From contig JADZGG010000313.1 in assembly GCA_020854015.1 (NCBI GenBank), forward strand, positions 1 through 6,069: a stretch of 6,069 nucleotides of DNA, in the 5' to 3' direction. The position numbers were made by a program, and so were the translations under genes. The notes beneath the pieces are model-generated. The model worked only from the letters and a program-made list of their open reading frames with translations. It was not told the DNA's origin and did no database searches. The DNA comes from Flavobacteriales bacterium (GTDB lineage: Bacteria; Bacteroidota; Bacteroidia; Flavobacteriales_F; PHOS-HE28). Positions 1-5,691 of the stretch are shown here, piece by piece; within the stretch, counting starts at the first letter, position 1; each line of letters opens with the position of its first letter.

Positions 1-2
1 AG

Positions 3-1034
3 TTACGTGAACGGCCCGACACCACCGGTGACCACGGCCGCCGCGGAACCCGAGTTCGCCGTGCACTGCGGATCAGTGGCGTTGATGGTCGTCTCCACGA
101 TGGTGATTGTCTGCACCACAGTTGAAGGCGCGTTGCACGGGCCGGAAACGGTGAACGATACGTCATAGGTACCTGGACCGGAGAAGGTATGTGCGGTGTT
201 CTGGACAGTGGAGGTGTTCAGTGCACCGGATGCAGGGTCGTCGAAGTCCCAAGCGAAGGCGTTCGGACACAGGCTGCTGCTGTTCAGGAAGGTGACCTGG
301 TTGCCGTTGCAGGTGTAGGTGAATGCAGCGTTGTTCGGTGTGGCGTTCTGGATCAGCACATCATCGATACCGATACCGTCGTAGCCGTTGCACGCTGTGC
401 CTGCACCGAACAGAAAGCGGAACCGGACGCTCGGTTCACCGGCAAGGTCCGACATGCAATGCATGGCCGTGACCCAGGCTCCGCTCCCATTCCCTCCTGA
501 GCAGCTGCCTGCCGTGGCCCCGATCCGCCCGCTCCAGCCGTGGCGCGGGTTGGCGGTGGTCAGGTTGTTCACGTAGTCCTCGTTGTACCAGTTGTCGTTG
601 AGGCAATCCACCGGATCACCGAAAGCGCCGACGTTCGTGTACGAGGTGCCGCCGTTCAAGGAATACTGGAGCACCATGCCATCGTACTGGCGCTCCACTT
701 CCCAGAAGATCTTGAAGCTTATCCACGGATACTGCAGGCTGCTGAAGTCGTAGCACGGGCTTTCGATGTAGGCCTGTTCGCCAAGATTGTAGAATGAACC
801 GGTCAAGCCGCCTACGCACCAGCTGTTCACGCCGCCTCCCGCACTGTTCACCGTTGGATGCCCCGGAGTTCCCCAGGCCCAATCGCTGGCCGTTCCCCCA
901 TCCACCCAAACCGGCCCGGATTCGAAGTCCTCCAGATGAGGGAAGGTGCTGATCACCGGTCCACATTGCCCCAGCACCCAGCCGTTGGCCCATAGCAAGC
1001 CGACGGCCAGGAGGAAAAGGGAACGTCGGTTCAT
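3..1034 (-). CDS. Secreted PKD / SprB-repeat surface protein, apparently truncated at its C-terminus
   Basis: Predicted exported protein of 343 residues, probably a cell-surface or adhesin-like protein; no enzymatic motif is seen. Residues 1-22 form a Sec signal peptide (basic MNRR, hydrophobic LFLLAVGLLW core, cleavage near VLG|Q). Residues about 30-230 resemble a MAM/jelly-roll carbohydrate- or protein-binding domain: a DFESG entry motif, many Trp, Gly and Cys residues, and a closing GIGIDDVLIQ strand. Residues about 235-313 form a PKD domain (AFAWDFDDP, then HTFSGPGTYDVSFTV). Residues about 315-343 begin a SprB-like repeat (NATDPQCTANSGSA, then GGVGPFT). The frame then ends at TAA (3-5), exactly where such repeats usually continue with Tyr-x-Trp. 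The product therefore lacks the C-terminal T9SS sorting domain expected for this architecture. The ATG at 1034 sits about 24 bases downstream of a perfect TAnnTTTG element. Domain calls are by eye; the exact substrate is unknown. Confidence 0.85.
   Translation of the reverse strand: MNRRSLFLLAVGLLWANGWVLGQCGPVISTFPHLEDFESGPVWVDGGTASDWAWGTPGHPTVNSAGGGVNSWCVGGLTGSFYNLGEQAYIESPCYDFSSLQYPWISFKIFWEVERQYDGMVLQYSLNGGTSYTNVGAFGDPVDCLNDNWYNEDYVNNLTTANPRHGWSGRIGATAGSCSGGNGSGAWVTAMHCMSDLAGEPSVRFRFLFGAGTACNGYDGIGIDDVLIQNATPNNAAFTYTCNGNQVTFLNSSSLCPNAFAWDFDDPASGALNTSTVQNTAHTFSGPGTYDVSFTVSGPCNAPSTVVQTITIVETTINATDPQCTANSGSAAAVVTGGVGPFT
6..92 (-). other. Partial SprB-like repeat interrupted by a stop codon
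   Basis: Residues about 315-343 of the leftmost gene match the first two thirds of a SprB-type repeat, which is known from Bacteroidota gliding adhesins: an N-A-T-x-x-x-C opening, a small-residue stretch (SGSAAAVVTGG) and G-V-G-P-F-T. The family normally continues with Tyr, a variable residue and Trp. Here the next codon is TAA, followed by CT at the window edge. Confidence 0.6.
96..332 (-). other. PKD domain of the leftmost surface protein
   Basis: Residues about 235-313 show the PKD layout: AAFTYTCNGNQVTFLN, then a W-D-F-D-D core in place of the common W-D-F-G-D-G, then HTFSGPGTYDVSFTVSGPC. PKD domains are extracellular beta-sandwich modules that act as spacers or adhesion units. Confidence 0.75.
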
Positions 1035-1057
1035 GGAAGCTGGTCGGAAAAGCGCTG

Positions 1058-1065
1058 CAAAGGTA
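1058..1065 (-). promoter_or_regulatory. Bacteroidota-type -7 promoter element (TACCTTTG)
   Basis: The minus strand reads TACCTTTG, a perfect match to the TAnnTTTG -7 consensus of the Bacteroidota primary sigma factor. It would place transcription start near 1051, giving a leader of about 17 bases before the ATG at 1034. No clear TTG -33 box is found at the usual spacing; only a CTG lies roughly there. The element suggests that the leftmost gene can be transcribed independently of the upstream surface-protein gene. Confidence 0.6.
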
Positions 1066-1079
1066 GGTGCTACAGGGGC

Positions 1080-1094
1080 GCTCAGCCGCTGAGC
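1080..1094. repeat. Perfect 7-1-7 inverted repeat between the two surface-protein genes
   Basis: GCTCAGC-C-GCTGAGC is a perfect dyad with a one-base centre. It lies 18 bases past the stop of the 1113-3224 gene and 14 bases upstream of the -7 element of the next gene. It could be an operator. As RNA it could form a short hairpin (about 5 bp stem, 5-base loop). No U-tract follows on the minus strand, so an intrinsic terminator is not supported. Confidence 0.45.
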
Positions 1095-1112
1095 ATCAAG
1101 GGGATCAGTGGG

Positions 1113-3224
1113 TCAACGCAGTACCGTGATGTGGCCGCTCCGCTCGTAGGTGGTGCTGAAGTCCCCACGGGCGTACAGGGTGTAGAAATAGGTACCATCC
1201 ACCACTTCGACTCCGCTCAGGTCGCGACCATCCCAGCGTTGGTCCGCGCGTGAGAGGCTCGCCACGCGTTGTCCCCACCGGTTGAAGATGTCCATGTCCA
1301 AGTTGGAGATCCCCGAGGTGATCAGCCGCAGTTGGTCGTTCTGTCCGTCGCCGTTCGGGCTGAACACGTTGGGGACGATGATCGTGACCGGCTGCTGTTC
1401 CGAAGGTTCCACGATGATGGTCAAGGAGGCTTCATCCGTGCAGCCACCAACGGTCATGGTAAGCGTTGCCACAAAAGTGCCCGAAGCCACGTAGGTGTTC
1501 AGGGCATCCTCCGAAGTGCTCGTGCCTCCATCTCCGAAGGACCATGACCAGGTCGCGTTGGGGGGTGAGCTGGTGTTCGTGAAGGACACGGGCAAGGGTG
1601 CGGAGCCGGAGACCGGTGAGGCTGTGAAGGCCGCATTGATCGAGACATTCTCAACGTCCGCCTGAGCTGTGGCCGAAGCGCACCCGTTGCTCACCGAAAC
1701 GAAGTACACACCTGGGGCACTTACAGTAACGGACTGCGTGGTGGCCCCCGTGTTCCAGAGGTAGCTGACGCCGGAGGAAGCAGTGAGCGTAGTGGAAGCA
1801 CCGGGGCAGATGAGCAGATCTCCGGTGATCTGCACAACGGGTGGGGCGACTGGAACAACAGTAATGGAGGCCGTGTCCTGTCCGCAACCATTGGTCCCTG
1901 TTACCGTGTATGTGCCAGTGGTGGAGATCAGGATCGAAGCATTGGGGTCACCCGTGTTCCACAGGTAGGTGTCCGCTCCGCTGGCCGTGAGCATCAGGCT
2001 GCTGCCCGTGCATAAGCTCGTTCCGCCGGTGATGGAGACCTGCGGTGCCGCTCCCGGATCGATGGTGATGCTGGCGCTGCTCTGCCCGCACGCGTTGGAG
2101 CCCGAAACGCTGTAGGTACCTGGAGCCGATACCGTGATCTGTGCAGTGGTGTCGTTGGTGCTCCAGAGATAGCCGATGCCCCCATTGGCCACCAGGTCCA
2201 GCGACTGTCCGGGGCACAGCTCCGTCGGACCTGAGGCCGTGATGCTCACCGCCGGGTTCGGATCGATCGAAAGCTGCAACGTGTCGCAGGTGCTCTGCCC
2301 ACAGCTGCCCACAGCGCAGAAAGAGATGACCACGCTTCCCAGATCACCGGGGCCGGCCGTGTAGCTTGTGAGGGTGTCGGTCGGCGCACTGAAGGTGCCT
2401 GTTCCACCGCTCCATTGCACACTGGCAAAGCTCCCGGACACGCTGCCCGAAAGACTGACCGTTCCACCCGCGCAGATGCTGGCCGTGTTCGAGGTGGCCG
2501 ATACCAAGGTGGAGACCACGGGCGCCTGACAACCGCCATTGGTATAGGTCAGCGCAGGGGTTCCAGGCCAGGTGAAGGAAACGGTGGCGCCGTCGTTCTC
2601 GCTGCTGGTTCCACCATAGGTACCGAACACGTTCAGCAGCTCCTGGCGGTCGTAGGTAACGGTGTCCGCGCAGTTCGTGGAGGTGCGGGTGATCACCAAA
2701 GTGCGCAGCGAAGTGCCACCGGTCGGCACTGGAGTGACCAGGCTGCCGTTGTTCTGGTTGGCGAAGTGGCCTGCCGTGTTACCTGCCTGCTGGAAGATCA
2801 CGTACAGCGTATCGGTCAGTCCGGCGAAGGAGTTGGCCTCAGTGCACATGTCCGTACTGGTGATCAGGAGCACCGAAGCACCCGCCGGGATCAGTCCGCC
2901 CGGAGGCTCCAGTAACAAGCCACAAGCCGTCACGCTGGCGTTCAAGGCCGCTGTTACCGCTGCGGAAGTGCTGTTCTGCACAAGTCCGTTGAACGAATTG
3001 TTCGGCCAATCCACGTTCAGGTCGGAAAGGGCGATGGGCTGCGGACCCACCCGGAAACGCACCATCTCGTTCTGTCCTTCCTGCGAACCAGGGCAATCCG
3101 TGGACGAGATGCATGCATCCACCAGAATGCTCTCGATCTCCAGGCACTTGGTCGGCACTTGGGCGGAGACCAAGCCGGCTAGCATCAACGGGCTGCACAC
3201 GGAGAGAAGGTGGAGAGCGGTCAT
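1113..3224 (-). CDS. T9SS-exported multidomain surface protein with Ig-like repeats, PKD and CHU_C sorting domain
   Basis: Large exported protein of 703 residues from the ATG at 3224. Residues 1-22 are a Sec signal peptide (LHLLSVCSPLMLAGLVSAQ). Residues about 25-232 form a Cys-containing N-terminal domain (EGQNEMVRFRVG, DLNVDWPNNSFNGL, DTLYVIFQQAGNTAGHFAN, DTVTYDRQELLN); it recalls lamin-tail-like domains but I cannot assign it firmly. Residues about 235-320 are a larger Ig-like module, 324-528 three tandem Ig-like repeats each with one Cys near either end, and 530-605 a PKD domain (WSWSFGDGG). Residues 614-703 are a gliding-motility C-terminal domain (VPNVFSPNGDGQNDQL, IFNRWGQRV, WDGRDLSG, DGTYFYTL, GHITVLR), a type B signal for T9SS export across the outer membrane. 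A TTG start at 3245 would add seven residues (MRPFLRT), but it overlaps the likely -7 element, so the ATG is preferred. Ligand and function are unknown. Confidence 0.93.
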   Translation of the reverse strand: MTALHLLSVCSPLMLAGLVSAQVPTKCLEIESILVDACISSTDCPGSQEGQNEMVRFRVGPQPIALSDLNVDWPNNSFNGLVQNSTSAAVTAALNASVTACGLLLEPPGGLIPAGASVLLITSTDMCTEANSFAGLTDTLYVIFQQAGNTAGHFANQNNGSLVTPVPTGGTSLRTLVITRTSTNCADTVTYDRQELLNVFGTYGGTSSENDGATVSFTWPGTPALTYTNGGCQAPVVSTLVSATSNTASICAGGTVSLSGSVSGSFASVQWSGGTGTFSAPTDTLTSYTAGPGDLGSVVISFCAVGSCGQSTCDTLQLSIDPNPAVSITASGPTELCPGQSLDLVANGGIGYLWSTNDTTAQITVSAPGTYSVSGSNACGQSSASITIDPGAAPQVSITGGTSLCTGSSLMLTASGADTYLWNTGDPNASILISTTGTYTVTGTNGCGQDTASITVVPVAPPVVQITGDLLICPGASTTLTASSGVSYLWNTGATTQSVTVSAPGVYFVSVSNGCASATAQADVENVSINAAFTASPVSGSAPLPVSFTNTSSPPNATWSWSFGDGGTSTSEDALNTYVASGTFVATLTMTVGGCTDEASLTIIVEPSEQQPVTIIVPNVFSPNGDGQNDQLRLITSGISNLDMDIFNRWGQRVASLSRADQRWDGRDLSGVEVVDGTYFYTLYARGDFSTTYERSGHITVLR
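1116..1385 (-). other. CHU_C / type IX secretion type B sorting domain
   Basis: The C-terminal 90 residues contain the full diagnostic series: VPNVFSPNGDGQND, a hydrophobic strand with MDIFNRWGQRV, WDGRDLSG, VDGTYFYTLYA and terminal GHITVLR. In characterised Bacteroidota this domain directs Sec-exported proteins through the T9SS translocon to the cell surface or medium. It implies T9SS genes elsewhere in the genome. Confidence 0.95.
1641..2255 (-). repeat. Three tandem Ig-like protein repeats (about 68 residues each)
   Basis: The approximate units are 2049-2255, 1845-2048 and 1641-1844. Each has the pattern V-x-I-T/S-x-G, then L/I-C-x-G-x-S (one Cys), a hydrophobic strand, Y-L-W-S/N-T, a Thr/Ser-rich strand, G-T/V-Y-x-V and a second Cys close to the end. 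The paired cysteines suggest a disulfide in each module after export. Units differ clearly in sequence, so this is old domain duplication, not recent tandem copying. Confidence 0.8.
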
Positions 3225-3242
3225 GGTCCTCAGAAAGGGCCG

Positions 3243-3250
3243 CAAAGATC
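3243..3250 (-). promoter_or_regulatory. Candidate -7 promoter element (GATCTTTG) of the large surface-protein gene
   Basis: On the minus strand GATCTTTG matches seven of eight positions of TAnnTTTG. Transcription would begin near 3236, about 12 bases before the ATG at 3224. The element overlaps the TTG codon at 3245, which argues against that TTG being the start. No good TTG -33 box is seen. Confidence 0.45.
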
Positions 3251-3272
3251 GCTCGATCCATCCGGTCGGGCA

Positions 3273-3287
3273 TTAAGGCAGCCTTAA
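3273..3287. repeat. Perfect 7-1-7 inverted repeat in the divergent intergenic region (possible operator)
   Basis: TTAAGGC-A-GCCTTAA is a perfect dyad with a single central base. It lies in the 153-base gap between divergently transcribed genes, about 23 bases upstream of the leftward -7 element. The geometry suits a dimeric DNA-binding protein better than an RNA hairpin. Which regulator might bind it is unknown. Confidence 0.45.
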
Positions 3288-3329
3288 CCGTTGCTCTCAT
3301 CATCGGGACACTTCGTAGAAGAGGGTGAT

Positions 3330-3337
3330 AAAGGAGG
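3330..3337 (+). promoter_or_regulatory. Strong Shine-Dalgarno-like sequence (AAAGGAGG) before an alternative start
   Basis: AAAGGAGG lies seven bases before an ATG at 3345, which is in frame with the oxidoreductase that follows. If used, translation would begin there and add MAFLCDLQPRP to the N-terminus. Bacteroidota rarely rely on Shine-Dalgarno pairing, so this strong match may be real or coincidental. It conflicts with the candidate promoter at 3351-3358. Confidence 0.4.
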
Positions 3338-3350
3338 ACCGTCGATGGCA

Positions 3351-3358
3351 TTCCTTTG
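3351..3358 (+). promoter_or_regulatory. Candidate -7 promoter element (TTCCTTTG) of the oxidoreductase gene
   Basis: TTCCTTTG matches seven of eight positions of TAnnTTTG and would start transcription near 3365, about 13 bases before the ATG at 3378. This short leader resembles those inferred for the two surface-protein genes. No TTG -33 box is present at normal spacing, so support is modest. Confidence 0.35.
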
Positions 3359-3377
3359 TGATCTCCAACCCAGACCC

Positions 3378-4025
3378 ATGAGCAAGAAAGTAGGCATCCT
3401 CGGCACTGGCATGGTGGGGCAAGTGCTCGCCAGCGGTTTCCTCAAGCACGGGCACCACGTGATGATCGCCACCCGCAACCCTGACAAGGTCGCCGACTGG
3501 CTGGACAAGAATCCCGGCGGCAAGGTGGGTAGCCACAAGGAAGTGGGTGCTTGGGCGGATATCATCGTGCTGGCCAGCAAGGGCACCGCTGCTGAAGCAG
3601 CGATCCGTCTTTGCGACGCGACCGACCTCGCAGGCAAGACCATTATCGATACCACCAACCCCATTGCGGACGCACCGCCCACCAATGGCGTGCTGCACTA
3701 CTTCACCACGCTTGAAGAAAGCCTCATGGAGCAGTTGCAGAAGGTGAACCCGAAGGCGCATTTCGTCAAAGCCTTCAACAGCGTGGGGAACGCCTACATG
3801 GTGAATCCTGACTTCAATGGCATCAAGCCCACCATGTTCATTTGCGGCAACGATGCCGATGCGAAGCAAGAGGTGCGCGTGATCCTGGACCAGTTCGGCT
3901 GGGAGACCGAGGACATGGGTGGCGTGGAAGGCGCGCGGGCCATCGAGCCGCTGTGCATCCTCTGGTGCATGCCCGGTTTCGCGCGCAACCAGTGGAACCA
4001 CGCGTTCAAGTTGCTGAAGAAGTAG
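3378..4025 (+). CDS. NAD(P)-binding oxidoreductase, F420-dependent NADP reductase-like family
   Basis: Cytoplasmic Rossmann-fold protein of 215 residues, close to full length for the NADP oxidoreductase coenzyme F420-dependent family. The N-terminal nucleotide-binding loop is VGILGTGMVG (G9, G11, G14). The segment after the second strand, ATRNPDK (T32, R33, K37), resembles the NADPH 2'-phosphate-binding patch of this family. DTTNPIA (91-97) and KAFNSVGN (131-138) are the other conserved family blocks. The family transfers hydride between NADPH and a second cofactor or substrate. Most Bacteroidota are not known to make F420, so the real partner is probably something else. The start at 3378 gives the usual short N-terminus (MSKKVGILGTG); ATG 3345 with a strong Shine-Dalgarno is the alternative. 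The glpD gene follows after 47 bases on the same strand, so co-transcription is possible. Confidence 0.88.
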   Translation: MSKKVGILGTGMVGQVLASGFLKHGHHVMIATRNPDKVADWLDKNPGGKVGSHKEVGAWADIIVLASKGTAAEAAIRLCDATDLAGKTIIDTTNPIADAPPTNGVLHYFTTLEESLMEQLQKVNPKAHFVKAFNSVGNAYMVNPDFNGIKPTMFICGNDADAKQEVRVILDQFGWETEDMGGVEGARAIEPLCILWCMPGFARNQWNHAFKLLKK

Positions 4026-4072
4026 CGCTCCGATCCAAGGTCACTTCGCCTGAGACGACCGGACCATCCGAC

Positions 4073-5653
4073 ATGAACAGGCAAGCCGCCCTCGAGCAGC
4101 TCCACCTCCCCGACCGGGTCTGGGACGTGATCGTGATCGGCGGCGGGGCCAGCGGTCTGGGCATCGCGGTCGACGCTGCTTCACGGGGCTTGCGCACGGT
4201 GCTCTTCGAAGCAGAGGACTTCGCCAAAGGCACCAGCAGCCGCAGTACGAAGCTGGTCCATGGCGGGGTGCGCTACCTGGCGCAGGGCCACATCGGCTTG
4301 GTGCGAGAGGCGCTGCGCGAACGGGGCTACCTGGCCAGGAACGCACGTCACTTGGTGCATGACCAGCGCTTCATCATTCCGTGTTACCGCTGGTGGGAGA
4401 AACCCTTCTACCGCATCGGCCTTGGGATCTATGACCTGATGGCCGGTGCCCTGCGCTTCGGAAGGACCCGATCCATTTCGCGCGATGAACTGCTGGCACT
4501 TGCCCCCAACACCAAGGCCGAAGGGCTGCACGGCGGAGTGATCTACCACGATGGACGTTTCGATGATGCGCGCCTCGCGATCGAACTGGCCCGCACCGCT
4601 GTGGACCATGGTGCCTGTGTGTTGAACCACATACACGTTTCCGCTCTGCTGAAGGATGGTCAAGGTTCTGTGACTGGCGTTCACGTTTGCGACGGCTTTT
4701 CGGGCGAAACGTTGGAGGTCCGTGGCAAGGCGGTCGTGAACGCCACCGGCGTCTTCACCAACGCGGTGATGGCCATGGACCGTCCGGATGAGCAGGATCA
4801 CATTGTGCCAAGCCAGGGGATCCACCTCGTCGTGGACCGTTCCTTCCTACCCGGCGACGAAGCGCTGATGATCCCCCGCACCACCGACGGTCGTGTGCTC
4901 TTCGCCATTCCGTGGCATGATCATGTCGTGCTCGGCACAACGGACACCTTGGTGAAGGCATCCAGCCCAGAGCCACATCCCTTGGAGGCCGAGATCGATC
5001 TGGTGCTGGACAACGCCGCCCGTTACCTCGCACGCCGACCCACACGTGCGGATGTGAGATGCATGTACGCTGGCTTGCGACCGCTCGCCGCGTCGAGCGC
5101 CGCGGGCAAGAGCACGAAAGAGATCATGCGCAGCCACAAGGTCATCACCTCCACGGCGGGTCTCATCAGTCTGATCGGCGGCAAGTGGACCACCTACCGG
5201 AAAATGGCCGAGGATGTGGTGGACCTGTGCGTCCTGAAGCACGGACTACATGCGGCACCCTGTCGCACGCGCACACTTTCGGTGCATGGCAACGTGCCGT
5301 CCGAATTGATGAACACCAGTGACCGCCTGCTCGCCTACGGCTCGGAAGCCGCTGCGGTGCGTTCGCTCATCCAAGCGGACGCTAGGTTGGGTCAACGGAT
5401 CCATCCCGATCACCCGTTCACCACCGCGGAAGTTGTGTTCGCTGTGCGACACGAAATGGCCTGCACTGTGGAGGATGTGCTGGCGCGGCGTGTACGGCTC
5501 CTCTTCATCGATGCAATGGCCGCGCGTGAATGCGCCGAGCAGGTAGCGCGCCTCATGGCGAAGGAAGCCGGCCGCTCCGAAGAGTGGATCCAGGACCAGG
5601 TAACGGCATTCCGGTCTCTTGCCACCGGATTCGGGATGCCGAGCGTTCGGTGA
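4073..5653 (+). CDS. glpD: FAD-dependent glycerol-3-phosphate dehydrogenase
   Basis: Oxidises sn-glycerol 3-phosphate to dihydroxyacetone phosphate and passes electrons through FAD to the quinone pool, as a peripheral inner-membrane enzyme linking glycerol and lipid breakdown to respiration. The 526 residues are near the usual 500-540. Residues 23-28 (GGGASG) are the FAD dinucleotide-binding loop, and E46 after the second strand (TVLFEAEDF) should bind the adenosine ribose. HGGVRYL (63-69) matches the substrate-site segment of E. coli GlpD, RVLFAIPW...LGTTDT (274-292) is a conserved core block, and GGKWTTYRKMA (369-379) is the second family signature. Residues about 400-520 form the helical C-terminal domain (HEMACTVEDVLARRVRL). 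The first signature carries Leu29 where a small residue is usual. The frame stays open upstream to 3842, but that part overlaps the preceding gene and is not protein-like; ATG 4073 begins the homologous region. No Shine-Dalgarno is visible. A glpK or glpF partner is not in the window. Confidence 0.96.
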   Translation: MNRQAALEQLHLPDRVWDVIVIGGGASGLGIAVDAASRGLRTVLFEAEDFAKGTSSRSTKLVHGGVRYLAQGHIGLVREALRERGYLARNARHLVHDQRFIIPCYRWWEKPFYRIGLGIYDLMAGALRFGRTRSISRDELLALAPNTKAEGLHGGVIYHDGRFDDARLAIELARTAVDHGACVLNHIHVSALLKDGQGSVTGVHVCDGFSGETLEVRGKAVVNATGVFTNAVMAMDRPDEQDHIVPSQGIHLVVDRSFLPGDEALMIPRTTDGRVLFAIPWHDHVVLGTTDTLVKASSPEPHPLEAEIDLVLDNAARYLARRPTRADVRCMYAGLRPLAASSAAGKSTKEIMRSHKVITSTAGLISLIGGKWTTYRKMAEDVVDLCVLKHGLHAAPCRTRTLSVHGNVPSELMNTSDRLLAYGSEAAAVRSLIQADARLGQRIHPDHPFTTAEVVFAVRHEMACTVEDVLARRVRLLFIDAMAARECAEQVARLMAKEAGRSEEWIQDQVTAFRSLATGFGMPSVR

Positions 5654-5666
5654 AGAGGCACCGCAC

Positions 5667-5674
5667 TAGTTTCG
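5667..5674 (+). promoter_or_regulatory. Weak candidate -7 element (TAGTTTCG) before the DUF1348 gene
   Basis: TAGTTTCG matches seven of eight positions of TAnnTTTG and lies 17 bases before the ATG at 5692, similar to the spacing seen at the leftmost gene. There is no recognisable -33 box. Read-through from glpD across only 38 bases is equally plausible. Confidence 0.25.
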
Positions 5675-5691
5675 TGGGAACACCTTCGCCT

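Noticed and set aside
1035..1112. Intrinsic terminator after the large surface-protein gene
   Set aside because: A short hairpin is possible at 1080-1094, but no T-rich tract follows it on the minus strand.
1641..2255. Recent DNA-level tandem duplication or phase-variable repeat tract in the Ig-like region
   Set aside because: The three modules are similar in protein pattern but clearly diverged in DNA, with no short identical units that would support slippage.
2415..3276. Plus-strand open frames of up to 204 codons opposite the large surface-protein gene
   Set aside because: The minus strand encodes a signal peptide and domains with clear family features; the plus-strand products show none.
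3300..4001. Long open frame on the minus strand (233 codons) opposite the oxidoreductase gene
   Set aside because: The translation has no recognisable family features, and the opposite strand encodes a clear Rossmann-fold enzyme. Long antisense frames are common in GC-rich coding DNA.
3842..4072. Upstream extension of the glpD frame overlapping the preceding gene
   Set aside because: The extension is Arg- and Gly-rich, unlike GlpD N-termini, and overlaps a well-supported gene. The ATG at 4073 begins the conserved region.
4181..4825. Long antisense open frame (214 codons) within glpD
   Set aside because: It lies wholly within a strongly conserved glpD gene and its composition looks like a reverse-frame shadow. 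No start-region signals were seen.
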